Below are positions 37,163-48,552 of a DNA stretch of 64,000 nucleotides, piece by piece. Position 1 is the stretch's first letter; each line of letters starts with the position of its first letter. The position numbers were made by a program, and so were the translations under genes. The stretch comes from Gammaproteobacteria bacterium. GTDB lineage: Bacteria > Pseudomonadota > Gammaproteobacteria > Enterobacterales > Permianibacteraceae. The DNA is taken from NCBI GenBank assembly GCA_016182845.1, contig JACPFT010000005.1, positions 1 to 64,000 on the forward strand, read 5' to 3'. Under the pieces are notes generated by a model. That model made no database searches. It was not told where the DNA came from and saw only the letters and a program-made list of their open reading frames with translations.

Positions 37163-37831
37163 GTGGACGTCTATACCACCGAGCAAGAACAAGTCGAGAT
37201 GATCAAGAAGTGGCTGCGCGAGTATGGCGCGACGGTCGTCATCGGCGCCGTGCTCGGCCTGGCCGGCATTTACGGCTGGCGCTACTGGCAGGCCCTGGAG
37301 AATCAGAAGCGCGAATCGGCCTCGGTCGCCTACGAGGCCACGGTCAAGGCCCTGGCCGATGCGTCCAAGAAGGACGAGGGCACGAAGCTCGCCGAGACGC
37401 TGGTGGCCGAGCAGGGCGATAGCGGCTATGCCGGTTTGACCCGTTTGCACCTGGCCAAGGTCGCCGTCGAGGCCAACAAGCTGGACGAGGCCGCCAAGCA
37501 CTTGCGTGCCGTGGCCGACAAGCCGGCCAATGCCGCCCTGGGCCATATTGCCCGTCTGCGCCTGGCGCGGGTGCTGCATGCCCAGAACAAGGGCGAGGAA
37601 GCCATCAGCCTGCTCGCCGCCATCAAGGAGCCGGGCGATTTCCGCGCCAGCTACGAAGAAACCAAGGGCGACATCTACAAGGCCCTGGGCAAGGCCGCGG
37701 AGGCGCGTGCCGCCTACCAGGCCGCCAAGGCCGCCAAGCCGGCCGACTTCCCGGAGAATAGGCTCCTGGACATGAAGCTGGACGACATGCCGGCGGCGCA
37801 AGTGGCTGCTGCCGCCGGGAGCGCTAAATGA
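37163..37831 (+). CDS. yfgM: YfgM-like ancillary SecYEG translocon subunit
   Basis: 222 residues. One membrane helix near the N-terminus (about 22-40: ATVVIGAVLGLAGIYGWRYW) is followed by TPR-like helical repeats in the periplasm. YfgM-type proteins sit at the Sec translocon with PpiD. I choose the GTG at 37163, with AAGGAG 6 bases upstream; the in-frame TTG 6 bases earlier abuts that site. Its end overlaps bamB by 4 bases. Confidence 0.9.
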   Translation: MDVYTTEQEQVEMIKKWLREYGATVVIGAVLGLAGIYGWRYWQALENQKRESASVAYEATVKALADASKKDEGTKLAETLVAEQGDSGYAGLTRLHLAKVAVEANKLDEAAKHLRAVADKPANAALGHIARLRLARVLHAQNKGEEAISLLAAIKEPGDFRASYEETKGDIYKALGKAAEARAAYQAAKAAKPADFPENRLLDMKLDDMPAAQVAAAAGSAK

Positions 37832-39042
37832 GTTTGCGCAAGCGCCTGCTGCTGGTGATGGTCCTGGGTTCGGCCGTGAACGGCTGCGCCCTCTGGGAAG
37901 ACGATGATGTGACGCCGCCGGCGCCGCTGCCGGAGGCTCAGAGCCTGGAGCTCAAGCCCCTGTGGAGCGAGTCCGTGGGCTCGGGCCTGGGCGAGGGCTA
38001 TAGCCGCCTGACCCCGGCCGTCGCCGCCGGCAAGGTCTTCGCCGCCGATTACGAAGGCCATGTGGAAGCCCTGAATGCCGCCACCGGCGACACCCTCTGG
38101 GAACAGATCCTGATCTCCGAGGTGAACCCGGACCCGGAATCGTCCTGGTACGAGTTCTGGAACTGGTTCGACGGCAAGCCCAAGGCGCGCACCGCCGGCG
38201 CGGTGGGCGTCGGCTCCGGCCTGGTGCTGGTGGGAACCCTGGACGCGGAAGTCATCGCCCTGGATGCCGAGACCGGCGCCGAGAAATGGCGCAACCTGGT
38301 GTCCAGCGAAGTCGTGGCGCCGCCGGTCGTGGCCGAGGGCCGCGTCTTGGTGCGCACCATCGACGGCAAGCTCTTCGCCCTGGATGCCGAGACCGGCAAG
38401 CGCGCCTGGTTGTACGACCGCTCCGTGCCGGTCCTGACCCTGCGCGGCACCAGCGCCGCCACGGCCTCGCGCGGCGCCGCCCTGGCCAGCTTCGATTCCG
38501 GCAAGGTCGCCGCCGTGTTCATTCCGGACGGCCGCGTGATCTGGGAAAAGAGCTTGATCACGTCCAAGGGCCGTTCCGAGTTCGACCGCGTCAGCGACAT
38601 GGATGCCGATCCGGTGGCCACGGACGACGTCGTCTATGTGGTCAGCTATCACGGCCAGGTGGCCGCCCTGGATCTGCGCAGCGGCGAGACCCTGTGGCAG
38701 CGCGAGCAGTCGTCCTTCCGCCAGATGGGCATCGACGAGCGCGCCCTGTACGTGACCGACGAGGAAAGCCATGTGCGTGCCCTGGAACTGGGCTCCGGCG
38801 CCTCCCTGTGGACCTCGGTGGAGCTCAACAACCGCGGCCTGACCGGCCCGACCGCCTTCGGCAACTACGTCGTGGTCGGGGATTTCGAGGGCTATGTGCA
38901 CTTTCTGTCCCGCGAGGACGGTCATTACCTGGGCCGTTACGAGGTTGACGACGACGGTATCGAGTCGGCGCCGGTGGTCGACGGCGACACGATGTACGTC
39001 TACGGTCGCGGCGGCGAGCTGACGGCGTTTAAGCTGCCATAA
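37828..39042 (+). CDS. bamB: outer-membrane assembly lipoprotein BamB
   Basis: 404 residues. A signal peptide with lipobox VNGC (around residue 19) and repeated PQQ-like blades (for example GHVEALNAATGDTLWEQ, GKLFALDAETGKRAWLY, GQVAALDLRSGETLWQ) form an eight-bladed propeller. BamB binds BamA and assists outer-membrane protein insertion. The start overlaps yfgM (ATGA). A hairpin terminator follows. Confidence 0.95.
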   Translation: MSLRKRLLLVMVLGSAVNGCALWEDDDVTPPAPLPEAQSLELKPLWSESVGSGLGEGYSRLTPAVAAGKVFAADYEGHVEALNAATGDTLWEQILISEVNPDPESSWYEFWNWFDGKPKARTAGAVGVGSGLVLVGTLDAEVIALDAETGAEKWRNLVSSEVVAPPVVAEGRVLVRTIDGKLFALDAETGKRAWLYDRSVPVLTLRGTSAATASRGAALASFDSGKVAAVFIPDGRVIWEKSLITSKGRSEFDRVSDMDADPVATDDVVYVVSYHGQVAALDLRSGETLWQREQSSFRQMGIDERALYVTDEESHVRALELGSGASLWTSVELNNRGLTGPTAFGNYVVVGDFEGYVHFLSREDGHYLGRYEVDDDGIESAPVVDGDTMYVYGRGGELTAFKLP

Positions 39043-39058
39043 TCAGTGTGGCACACGA

Positions 39059-39099
39059 CAACCCCGGCGCGTCGGACGTGCCGGGGTTTGTGTTTTTTT
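39059..39099 (+). terminator. terminator after bamB
   Basis: CCCCGGC pairs with GCCGGGG, with flanking CAA/TTG pairs and a seven-T run. Confidence 0.8.
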
Positions 39100-39109
39100 G
39101 GATTTGGGA

Positions 39110-39323
39110 TTAACCGCCAAGGCGCCATGACGCCTTGGCAATCCGGAAAATGCGATTAACCGCAAAGGCCGCAAAGGCCGCTAAGGGAAAATACACCATA
39201 GACTCGGATCCCCTGGCCCGCGCCATGGTTTCTACGGGTCCATGTCACACCCTTAGCGCCCTTCGCGGCCTTAGCGGTAAAAAAATTCTTCTCCTTGGCG
39301 CCTCGGCGCCTTGGCGGTTAAAT
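39110..39323. repeat. cluster of CCAAGGCG-type inverted repeats, family 2
   Basis: Left units at about 39110-39142 and 39155-39184 and right units at 39255-39278 and 39296-39323 are mirror versions of the same motif (AACCGCCAAGGCGCC against GGCGCCTTGGCGGTTA). One pair has AAGGCC in place of AAGGCG. The 70 bases between 39185 and 39254 are unlike either. They fill nearly all of the 309-base gap between bamB and der, leaving no room for a gene. Confidence 0.8.
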
Positions 39324-39351
39324 TCTTTTCGGAATGGTCGAGAAACCTAGC

Positions 39352-40797
39352 ATGTTGCCTGTAATCGCCCTGGTGGGCCGCCCCAATGTGGGCAAGTCCA
39401 CCCTGTTCAACCGCCTGACGCGCACCCGCGACGCCCTGGTGGCGGATATTCCGGGCCTGACCCGCGACCGCAAGTACGGCGAGGGGCGGATCGACGACCG
39501 CCGCTTCATCGTGATCGACACGGCGGGCATCGTCGGCGACGAGGAGGGCGTTGATGCGCTCATGGCCGAGCAGTCCATGCAGGCCGTGATCGAGGCCGAT
39601 GCCGTCTTGTTCATGGTGGATGCGCGCGCCGGCCTCATCGGCGTCGACGAGGAAATCGCCGTCAAGCTGCGTGCCCTGGGCAAGAAGATCCACCTGGTGG
39701 TCAACAAGGTGGATGGCATCAACGAGAACGTGCTCACCGAGTTCTTCGCCTTAGGGCTGGGCGACCCGTTCCCCATCGCCGCCGTGCATGGCCGCGGCGT
39801 GCTCAGCCTGATGGACGAGGTCCTGGACGGCTTCGACTGGCCCAAGCCCCGCGACGAGTACGAGGTCGACGGCGACGAGGAAGGCGAGGGCGAGGTGGTT
39901 CATCCGGACAGGCCGGTCAAGTTCGCCATCATCGGCCGCCCCAACGTGGGCAAGTCCACCATGGTCAACCGCATGCTCGGCGAGGAGCGCGTCGTCGTCT
40001 TCGACATGCCGGGCACGACCCGCGACTCCATCTACATCGACATGGAACGCGGCGAGCGCAAGTACACCATCATCGACACCGCCGGCGTGCGGCGTAAGGG
40101 CAAGGTCCACGAGACCATCGAAAAGTTCTCGGTGATCAAGACCTTGCAGGCCATCGAGGATGCCAACGTGGTGATCGCCGTGCTCGATGCCCGGGAAGGC
40201 GTCACCGACCAGGACCTGTCGCTGCTGGGCTTCGTCCTGGAAACCGGTCGCGCCCTGGTCCTGGCCCTGAACAAATGGGATGGCATGGACTCGGATCAGA
40301 AGGACAACATCCGCCGCCATATCGAGATGAAGCTGGACTTCGTCAATTTCGCGCGCATGCACTTCGTGTCGGCCCTGCACGGCACCGGCATCGGCGATCT
40401 CTTCCACTCCGTGGACGAGGCCCACCGTTCGGCCACCTTGAAGTTGTCCACCACCAAGCTCACCAATCTCCTGGGCCGCGTCCAGGAAGTGCACCAGCCG
40501 CCGCTCGTCAACGGCCGGCGCATCAAGTTCCGCTACGCCCATGCCGGCGGCCATAATCCGCCCATCATCGTGGTGCATGGCAACCAGGTGAGCTCCACGC
40601 CGGAGGCCTACCGGCGCTATATGGTGAACTTCTTCCGCAAGTCCTTCCAGCTGGTGGGCACGCCCATCCGCATGGAATTCAAGGAAGGCGAGAACCCTTT
40701 CGAGGGCAAGAAGAACGAGCTCTCCGCGCGCCAGGTCACCAAGCGCAAGCGCCTGGTCAAGCACATCCGCAAGACCAAGCGCAAGGACAAGAAATAG
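39352..40797 (+). CDS. der: ribosome-assembly GTPase Der (EngA)
   Basis: 481 residues with two tandem G domains. GRPNVGKS occurs near residues 9-16 and again near 195-202, with DTAG G3 motifs (VIDTAGIVG and IIDTAGVRR), NKVD and NKWD G4 motifs, and a C-terminal KH domain ([11 protein letters not shown]). Der is needed for 50S assembly. I use the ATG at 39352, since the frame before it runs into repeat sequence. The next gene on this strand is far away. Confidence 0.96.
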   Translation: MLPVIALVGRPNVGKSTLFNRLTRTRDALVADIPGLTRDRKYGEGRIDDRRFIVIDTAGIVGDEEGVDALMAEQSMQAVIEADAVLFMVDARAGLIGVDEEIAVKLRALGKKIHLVVNKVDGINENVLTEFFALGLGDPFPIAAVHGRGVLSLMDEVLDGFDWPKPRDEYEVDGDEEGEGEVVHPDRPVKFAIIGRPNVGKSTMVNRMLGEERVVVFDMPGTTRDSIYIDMERGERKYTIIDTAGVRRKGKVHETIEKFSVIKTLQAIEDANVVIAVLDAREGVTDQDLSLLGFVLETGRALVLALNKWDGMDSDQKDNIRRHIEMKLDFVNFARMHFVSALHGTGIGDLFHSVDEAHRSATLKLSTTKLTNLLGRVQEVHQPPLVNGRRIKFRYAHAGGHNPPIIVVHGNQVSSTPEAYRRYMVNFFRKSFQLVGTPIRMEFKEGENPFEGKKNELSARQVTKRKRLVKHIRKTKRKDKK

Positions 40798-40874
40798 CGG
40801 CAGGCTTGCGGGCAATGAAGAGGCGGAACGGCCGTGATGCCGCTCCGTTCAAGGTAAAAAGCCCGTTCGGCCCG

Positions 40875-40897
40875 GGACACAAACATAGTTTGTGTCC
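40875..40897. other. perfect 10-bp hairpin after der
   Basis: GGACACAAAC and GTTTGTGTCC are exact complements with a 3-base loop (ATA). No T-run follows, so it is more a mobile or protein-binding hairpin than a terminator. A second hairpin of the same geometry lies 10 bases downstream. Confidence 0.6.
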
Positions 40898-40907
40898 GTT
40901 TCGCGGG

Positions 40908-40934
40908 GCAAAGGTCCACCGGACCTTTGCTTTT
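40908..40934 (+). terminator. terminator of der
   Basis: GCAAAGGTCC and GGACCTTTGC pair with a 3-base loop, followed by TTTT. Confidence 0.75.
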
Positions 40935-40943
40935 CCCGCTACA

Positions 40944-41052
40944 CACTGAGCCTGTCGAAGGATGAATGGGCTTTTTCGCCGAGGTAAACAAACCGCTCAT
41001 GGTTCGACAGAGCCTGTCCTGAGCCTGTCGAAGGGCTCACCACGAACGGTTC
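40944..41052. repeat. REP-like units with CTGAGCCTGTCGAAGG
   Basis: The element CTGAGCCTGTCGAAGG appears at about 40946 and again at 41019, with CGACAGAGCCTGTCC and CACGAACGGTTCAT around them. The 33-base palindrome at 21001-21033 belongs to the same group. The rest of the der-to-chemoreceptor gap (41053-41112) holds nothing I can identify. Confidence 0.65.
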
Positions 41053-41112
41053 ATCTTGCTCAGCATCTCGGCGGTTCGGCCTTTTTTTCTGGTCCCTCGC
41101 GAATTCCGGCAC

Positions 41113-42717
41113 TCAGTTGAACTTGCCCACTAGCTGTTCCAGCTCCTGGGCGATGCCGTCCAGGGTCTTGGCCGTGCCGGCCGTGCGCTGGGCATTGGTC
41201 GCGGTGTAGGCATTGGCGTCGGCGATGGAGGTGATGTTGCGGCTGATGTCCTCGGCCACGGTGGTCTGCTCCTCGGCGGCCGTGGCGATCTGGGTACTCA
41301 TGTCGCGGATGCGGCCGATGGCCTGGGTGATTTCGCCCAGGGTCCGGCCGGCGTTCTGCACCTGCTCCACGCCGCGCTCGGTGCTGCCGCGCCCGGCCTC
41401 CATGGCGCTCACCGCGTTGGCGGCACCGCTCTGCACGTTCTCGATGATGTTGCGGATCTCCGCCGTGGACTGCTGGGTGCGCTGGGCCAGGGTGCGCACT
41501 TCGTCGGCCACCACGGCGAAGCCACGGCCCTGCTCGCCGGCGCGGGCGGCCTCGATGGCGGCGTTCAGGGCCAGCAGGTTGGTCTGATCGGCGATGCCGC
41601 GAATGACTTCCAGGACCGTGCCTATCTTGTTGCTGTCTTCTTCCAGCTTGCGGATCACCTCGGCGGCCTTGGCGACTTCCCCGGACAGGTTGTTGATGGT
41701 GGCGATGGTGCCGTCCATGACCTTCATGCCGGCCTGGGCGGCCTGGTCGGCGGCATCGGCGGCATGGGCGGCATTGGCGGTGTTCTGCGCCACTTCCTGA
41801 ACCGTGGCCGCCATTTCGTTGATGGCGGTGGCGGCCTGGGTGCTGCGTTCCTCGGCGTCGTTGGTGCCGTGGGCAATTTCCTGGGCGGCATTGGTCAGGC
41901 CGCTGGCGGCCTCGGCCACGTCGCGGGCGCGTGCCTTCAGCTCGCCGATCATGGTGTTCAGGCTATGGGCCAGGTAGTTGATGCCTTCCTTGAGGGAGCC
42001 CAGCTCGTCGGTGCGGTCGATCTTCAGGGCATGCTTGAGATTGCCCTGGGCGATGACGTCGAGATCGCGCAGCAGGCCGTTGATGGGACGGGTGAAGGCG
42101 GTCTCCAGCAGCCATAACCCCAAGCCGATGGCGGCCAGGGCGATGAGTACGGTGAGCACGAGCAGGGTATTGACCATCGACTCCACGCCGGCCCGTTCCT
42201 CGGTGACGGCCTTGCTTAAGGCGGCCTGGGCGCCTTCCAAGAGGGTGATGGGCTCGCGGTCTATGCCCTTGACGGCGGCATCGCCGGCGGCGGCATCGCC
42301 TTGACCTGCGCTGAAGGCATCCAGGCCGGCCTTGTACTTGCCGCTCATCTCGCCGTGGGCGCTCAAGAAACGCTCCACCAGGCTCCTGGCTTCGGCGTTG
42401 TCGGTATTCGTCAGGATTTGCTTGCCCAGGGTCTGGACCTTGTCGGCCTCTTCGTTGAAGGCCGCCCAGTATTTATCGCGCTTCTCGGCGTCCTTGCCGC
42501 GCAGCAGCACGTTCTTCCATTCCTGGACCTGGGTCTTGAAGGCCACGGCCATTTCGCCGATCTGGCGTTCGCCGGCGATTTCCTGATCCAGCAGGCCGAT
42601 GAAGCGGCTGCGCTGGTTCAGGGTCGCGAACAGGGCGACCAGAAAGAGGATGAGGCAGCCGCCGACCAGGATGGCCATCAGCTTGTTGCGCAGTGCGTGA
42701 TTCTCGACGTTGATCAT
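41113..42717 (-). CDS. methyl-accepting chemotaxis protein
   Basis: 534 residues. A membrane helix near the N-terminus (about 12-34), a periplasmic four-helix ligand domain (about 35-190), a second membrane helix (about 185-210), a HAMP region (RPINGLLRDLDVIAQGNL) and a long signalling coiled coil with the tip EVIRGIADQTNLLALNAAIEAARAG are in order. Adaptation sites flank it. The C-terminus ends ELEQLVGKFN without a CheR-binding pentapeptide. No che genes are nearby, so its signal is unknown. I use the ATG at 42717. Confidence 0.92.
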   Translation of the reverse strand: MINVENHALRNKLMAILVGGCLILFLVALFATLNQRSRFIGLLDQEIAGERQIGEMAVAFKTQVQEWKNVLLRGKDAEKRDKYWAAFNEEADKVQTLGKQILTNTDNAEARSLVERFLSAHGEMSGKYKAGLDAFSAGQGDAAAGDAAVKGIDREPITLLEGAQAALSKAVTEERAGVESMVNTLLVLTVLIALAAIGLGLWLLETAFTRPINGLLRDLDVIAQGNLKHALKIDRTDELGSLKEGINYLAHSLNTMIGELKARARDVAEAASGLTNAAQEIAHGTNDAEERSTQAATAINEMAATVQEVAQNTANAAHAADAADQAAQAGMKVMDGTIATINNLSGEVAKAAEVIRKLEEDSNKIGTVLEVIRGIADQTNLLALNAAIEAARAGEQGRGFAVVADEVRTLAQRTQQSTAEIRNIIENVQSGAANAVSAMEAGRGSTERGVEQVQNAGRTLGEITQAIGRIRDMSTQIATAAEEQTTVAEDISRNITSIADANAYTATNAQRTAGTAKTLDGIAQELEQLVGKFN

Positions 42718-42786
42718 GGTGGGTCCCTGGCTGCTGCGTGCGTACAAACGATCAAGCTATAGACCATGGACCCGGTCTATTCAACG

Positions 42787-43599
42787 CTAGTGCGCTGTTT
42801 TGACAAGAAATAAGCGGGGATCGACGCGGGCGTTGTTGAGGCTTAGGGACCAATGCAGATGCGGACCCGTGGCGCGACCGGTCCGGCCCACATGGCCCAG
42901 GAGCTGGCCGGTGCGCACCCGCTGGCCCGGGCGGACTTTCAAGTCGCGCAGATGGCAATAGAGGGTGACCACACCCTCGCCGTGGGCGAGGAAGACACTG
43001 TTGCCGTTGAAGAAGAAATCGCCGGTGAGCATGACCACGCCGTCGGCGGGCGCGTGCACGGCCTGCCCGGCCGGCGCGGCGATGTCCAGGCCGGAATGGG
43101 GCGCCCGCGCCTCGCCGTTGAACACGCGGCGCAGGCCAAAGGAGCTGGACAGGGGGCCCTGAGTCGGCTGTTCGAAGCGCAGGCTGGCCTCCAGCCCCTC
43201 GGGCCAGGCGGTCCAGGCCGGCGCCATCAGGGCCTGCTCGCGGGCGATGCGCGCGCTGTCTTCCGGGCTGGGGTTGACCTGGCCGGGTTTCACGGTGAGC
43301 TGCTGCTCGGTATAGCGCTTGTCGCGGATGGCGAAGCCGAGCCTCTTACCGTCCAGCTCCAGGTAGTCCGTGCCGGGCTTGGCGCTCAAGGGGATGCCGA
43401 CCACGGCATAGCGCCGGCCATGCTCGCGGCGCACCAGGACCCGTTCGCCCCGGTAGCGCGGCTCGCCGCCGGCCGGCAGCTCCACCAGGGCGATGCCGCC
43501 GGGCACGGGCTCGGCCTGGAACTCGAAAGCCTGGGCGGGGAGGGCGGCGAACAGGGCCGCCAGGGCGGCGAGGGCGAGCTTCATGGCGGGCTTTTTCAT
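42787..43599 (-). CDS. secreted M23/LytM-type endopeptidase
   Basis: 270 residues. A signal peptide ends at ALPAQA (about residue 24). The zinc-peptidase core has His168 and Asp172 (HSGLD), His216 (LYCHL) and His247/His249 (PHLHW), so all ligand and catalytic positions look intact. It is predicted to cut peptidoglycan cross-links in the periplasm. The start overlaps the xseA stop by 4 bases, so it is translated from the xseA message. Confidence 0.9.
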   Translation of the reverse strand: MKKPAMKLALAALAALFAALPAQAFEFQAEPVPGGIALVELPAGGEPRYRGERVLVRREHGRRYAVVGIPLSAKPGTDYLELDGKRLGFAIRDKRYTEQQLTVKPGQVNPSPEDSARIAREQALMAPAWTAWPEGLEASLRFEQPTQGPLSSSFGLRRVFNGEARAPHSGLDIAAPAGQAVHAPADGVVMLTGDFFFNGNSVFLAHGEGVVTLYCHLRDLKVRPGQRVRTGQLLGHVGRTGRATGPHLHWSLSLNNARVDPRLFLVKTAH

Positions 43600-44945
43600 G
43601 ACGCGTCCGGATGCAGGCTTTGCACGCGGCTGAGGACCCGGCCATCGGTAAAATAGGTCTCCAGCATCTGCTCGGCGCTGAGCTCGTGCACCGAGCGCAA
43701 CACGCGGTGGCTCCCGGCATCGCGGGTGATGCTATAGCCGCGCGCCAGGGTGGCCAGGGGGCTGACCGTCTCCAAGGTGCGGGCCAGGATACCGAGCCGG
43801 CCGCGCCGTTCGGCGAGGCATTGGCTCATGCGCAGCCGTAGGCGCTGTTCAAGTTCGGCGGCGCGATGGCGCTGGCGCTCCAGGCGCAGTCCCGGGTGCC
43901 GGGCCGAGAGGCGCAGCTCCAGGCCGTGCAGGCGGGCGCGCAGGGCCTGCGTCCTCCGGGATTGCAGCCTGTCCATGCGCATCAACAGCTCGTCCAGGCG
44001 CTGGTGTTGGTGCTCCAGTTGCTGGCGCGGATGGGGCAGGCGCTTGCGCAGGTGCTCCAGCTGGCGGCGGACCTGGGCCAGGCGCTCCAGGAAGCGGCCG
44101 CTGAGGCGCTGCTCCAGATGGCGCAGCTGGGCCAGTTCCTCGCGCCAGTCCGGGCTCACCGCCTCGGCGGCGGCGGAGGGCGTGGGGGCGCGCCAGTCGG
44201 CGACGAAATCGGCGATGGAGAAATCCACCTCGTGGCCCACGGCCGAGACCACCGGGATCGCGCTGGCGGCGATGGCGCGCGCCAGGCGCTCGTCGTTGAA
44301 GCACCAGAGATCCTCCAGCGAGCCACCGCCCCGGCCCAGGATCAAGACCTCGCACTCGCCGCGGCGGTTGGCGGCCTCCAGGGCGCCCAGCAACTGGGGC
44401 ACGGCCTCGGCGCCCTGTACGCTCGCCGGGTAGATGAAGACCGGCAGGCTGGGCATGCGCCGTTTCAGCACGGAGAGGACGTCGTGCAGGGCCGCGCCCG
44501 TGGCCGAGGTGATGACGCCCACGGCCTTGGGATAGGCGGGCAGGGCGCGCTTGCGCTCGCTGGCGAACAGGCCCTCGGCGGCCAGCTTGGCCTTGAGCTG
44601 CTCGAAGGCACGCTGCAGGGCGCCTTGGCCGGCTTCCTCCATGTACTCGCCGATCAACTGGTAGTCGCCGCGCGGCTCGTAGAGCGAGACTCGTGCCCGG
44701 AGTAGGACTTGTTGCCCGTCCTTGGGTCGGAAACCCAGGTACTGGGCCTTGTTGCGGAACAGGGCGCAGCGCACCTGGGCATCGCTGTCCTTGAGGCTGA
44801 AATACCAGTGGCCCGAGGCCGGGCAACTGAAATTGGAGATCTCGCCGCTGACCCAGATAAGGCCGAACTGGCTTTCCAGCAGATTCTTGGCGCGCCGGTT
44901 GAGGGCGCCGACGGAGAAGACTTCGCGCTTGGTCTCGGGAAACAT
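43596..44945 (-). CDS. xseA: exodeoxyribonuclease VII large subunit
   Basis: 449 residues. The N-terminal OB fold (VSGEISNFSCPASGHWYFSLKD), the catalytic domain (GVITSATGAALHDVL, then ILGRGGGSLEDLW, then SAVGHEVDFSIADFVAD) and a long C-terminal coiled coil match XseA. It degrades single-stranded DNA with XseB, which is not in the window. I use the ATG at 44945; upstream codons run into repeat DNA. The M23 peptidase gene follows with a 4-base overlap. Confidence 0.95.
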   Translation of the reverse strand: MFPETKREVFSVGALNRRAKNLLESQFGLIWVSGEISNFSCPASGHWYFSLKDSDAQVRCALFRNKAQYLGFRPKDGQQVLLRARVSLYEPRGDYQLIGEYMEEAGQGALQRAFEQLKAKLAAEGLFASERKRALPAYPKAVGVITSATGAALHDVLSVLKRRMPSLPVFIYPASVQGAEAVPQLLGALEAANRRGECEVLILGRGGGSLEDLWCFNDERLARAIAASAIPVVSAVGHEVDFSIADFVADWRAPTPSAAAEAVSPDWREELAQLRHLEQRLSGRFLERLAQVRRQLEHLRKRLPHPRQQLEHQHQRLDELLMRMDRLQSRRTQALRARLHGLELRLSARHPGLRLERQRHRAAELEQRLRLRMSQCLAERRGRLGILARTLETVSPLATLARGYSITRDAGSHRVLRSVHELSAEQMLETYFTDGRVLSRVQSLHPDAS

Positions 44946-44946
44946 G

Positions 44947-45142
44947 GCAGAACCGCAAAGGCCGCTGAGGCCGCCAAGGATAGCATGGCCTCGCGGTTTG
45001 GCTTGCGGGCCGATGCGGGCCTCGCAGGGCATTGATATTGCCTTGATAATTCGACGGCATGGGCAATTCGAGGCGTGATTCGCCGAGGCCCGTGCCCGGG
45101 CAGGCCCGCCCTTCGCGGACTTGGCGGCCTTTGTGGCGAATC
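44947..45142. repeat. CCAAGG/CCGC repeat pair, family 2
   Basis: A left unit (AACCGCAAAGGCCGCTGAGG) at about 44950-44975 and a mirrored right unit (CGGACTTGGCGGCCTTTGTGG) at about 45115-45136 lie between xseA and guaB. Between them there is no gene that I can support. Confidence 0.65.
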
Positions 45143-45158
45143 CCGTTGTTTCTTGCCA

Positions 45159-46699
<1,541 letters not shown>

Positions 46700-46715
46700 T
46701 CCGGACGGGTTTCCC

Positions 46716-46745
46716 GGGGGCTGGCTTGCCAGCCCCTTTGCTTTT
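46716..46745 (+). terminator. terminator after guaB
   Basis: GGGGCTGG and CCAGCCCC pair around CTTG, followed by TTTGCTTTT. Confidence 0.8.
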
Positions 46746-46769
46746 CAGGCTTGCCCTAGCCGGGGGCGG

Positions 46770-46878
46770 CCCTTCGATATGGCCGCTGCGCGGCCTACTC
46801 AGGGCGAACGGTTCTTGAGTAGGCTTTGTTGTATAGATTCCGTTCGTGCTGAGTAGCCCGTAGGGCGTATCGAAGCAC
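46770..46878. repeat. pair of opposed REP-like palindromes, family 1
   Basis: The unit CCTTCGATATGGCC...GGCCTACTCAGGGCGAACGG (46770-46811) is followed by its mirror image (CCGTTCGTGCTGAGTAG...GTATCGAAGCAC, 46840-46878). The two face each other across 28 bases, in the guaB-guaA gap. Confidence 0.75.
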
Positions 46879-46901
46879 AGCTTTCAACCACAGGACCGAC
46901 C

Positions 46902-48497
46902 ATGAGCACCACCACCCCCCGTGAAGACAAGCTCCACGCCCATCGCATCCTGATCCTCGACTTCGGTTCCCAGTACACCCAGCTCATCGCCCGCCGCGTG
47001 CGCGAGCTGGGCGTGTATTGCGAGCTGCACCCCTGGGACATGGACGAGGCCGAGATTCGTGCCTTCGCGCCCAAGGGCATCATCCTCTCCGGCGGCCCGG
47101 AATCCACGGTCGAGGACGCCTCGCCGCGCGCCCCGGAGGTGGTCTTCAGCCTGGGCGTGCCGGTGTTCGGCGTCTGCTACGGCATGCAGACCATGGCCGC
47201 CCAGCTGGGCGGCGCCGTCGAGTCCGGCCACCACCGCGAGTTCGGCTATGCCAGCGTGCGCCTGCACGGCCATTCCGAGCTGTTCCGCGACATCGAGGAC
47301 CACGTGGACCAGGACAGCAACAGCCTGATCGACGTGTGGATGAGCCACGGCGACCGCGTCACCGCGATTCCGCCCGGCTTCAAGCTCATCGCCGAGTCCG
47401 ACGGCGCGCCCATCTGCGCCATGGCCGACGATGCCCGGCATTTCTACGGCGTGCAGTTCCACCCGGAAGTGACCCACACCCGCCAGGGCGGCCGCATCCT
47501 GGAACGCTTCATACGCGATATCTGCGGCTGCGAGGCCCTGTGGAACTCGGCCAATATCGCCCGCGAAGCCATCGCCCAGATCAAGGAGCAGGTCGGCGAG
47601 GACGAGGTCATCCTGGGCCTGTCCGGGGGCGTCGATTCCTCCGTGGTGGCCGTGCTCCTGTCTAAGGCCATCGGCAAGCAGCTGACCTGCGTGTTCGTCG
47701 ATACCGGCCTCCTGCGCCTGAATGAAGGCGATCAGGTCATGGCCATGTTCGGCGAACACTTCGGCATCAAGATCGTCCGCATCAATGCCGAGGCCCGCTT
47801 CCTGGCGGCCCTGGCCGGCGAGAACGACCCGGAGAAGAAGCGCAAGATCATCGGCCGTCTGTTCGTGGAGATCTTCCAGGAAGAATCGGAGAAGATGACC
47901 TCGGCCCGCTGGCTGGCCCAGGGCACCATCTATCCGGACGTCATCGAATCGGCCGGCGCCAAGAGCGGCAAGGCCCATGTCATCAAGTCTCACCACAATG
48001 TCGGCGGCCTGCCCGAGGACATGAAGCTCAAGCTCGTCGAGCCCTTGCGCGAGCTGTTCAAGGACGAGGTGCGCAAGCTGGGCCTGGAGCTGGGCCTGCC
48101 TTACGACATGGTCTACCGCCACCCCTTCCCGGGCCCGGGCCTGGGCGTGCGCATCCTCGGCGAAGTGAAGAAGGAATACGCGGACCTGCTGCGCGCCGCC
48201 GATGCCATCTTCATCGAGGAGCTGTACAAGGCCGAGCTCTACCACAAGACCTCCCAGGCCTTCACGGTGTTCCTGCCGGTGAAGAGCGTGGGTGTCATGG
48301 GCGATGGCCGCCGCTACGACTACGTCGTGTCCCTGCGCGCCGTGGAGACCATCGATTTCATGACCGCCCGCTGGGCGCACCTGCCCTACGACTTCCTGGA
48401 GCGCGTGTCCGGGCGCATCATCAACGAAGTGCCGGGCATCTCCCGCGTCACCTACGACATCTCGAGCAAGCCGCCCGCCACCATCGAGTGGGAATAA
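46902..48497 (+). CDS. guaA: GMP synthase (glutamine-hydrolysing)
   Basis: 531 residues. The class I amidotransferase half has the nucleophile in GVCYGMQ and the His-Glu pair in QFHPEV. The ATP-pyrophosphatase half has the P-loop LSGGVDSS, and the dimerisation domain has [14 protein letters not shown]. It converts XMP to GMP. It starts about 20 bases after a repeat pair, so its promoter is not obvious and read-through from guaB is possible. Confidence 0.97.
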   Translation: MSTTTPREDKLHAHRILILDFGSQYTQLIARRVRELGVYCELHPWDMDEAEIRAFAPKGIILSGGPESTVEDASPRAPEVVFSLGVPVFGVCYGMQTMAAQLGGAVESGHHREFGYASVRLHGHSELFRDIEDHVDQDSNSLIDVWMSHGDRVTAIPPGFKLIAESDGAPICAMADDARHFYGVQFHPEVTHTRQGGRILERFIRDICGCEALWNSANIAREAIAQIKEQVGEDEVILGLSGGVDSSVVAVLLSKAIGKQLTCVFVDTGLLRLNEGDQVMAMFGEHFGIKIVRINAEARFLAALAGENDPEKKRKIIGRLFVEIFQEESEKMTSARWLAQGTIYPDVIESAGAKSGKAHVIKSHHNVGGLPEDMKLKLVEPLRELFKDEVRKLGLELGLPYDMVYRHPFPGPGLGVRILGEVKKEYADLLRAADAIFIEELYKAELYHKTSQAFTVFLPVKSVGVMGDGRRYDYVVSLRAVETIDFMTARWAHLPYDFLERVSGRIINEVPGISRVTYDISSKPPATIEWE

Positions 48498-48508
48498 GCT
48501 TCCCCGAC

Positions 48509-48541
48509 AAGAAACCCGCCGCTGGCGGGTTTCTTGCTTTT
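48509..48541. terminator. bidirectional terminator between guaA and the DUF1428 gene
   Basis: AAGAAACCCGCC and GGCGGGTTTCTT pair with a 3-base loop, followed by GCTTTT on the plus strand. Confidence 0.85.
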
Positions 48542-48552
48542 GGACAGGAAGC

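Noticed and set aside
40944-41052. CRISPR-like direct repeats after der
   Set aside because: Only two copies of the unit occur, with unequal spacing and palindromic context, which fits dispersed REP-like repeats.
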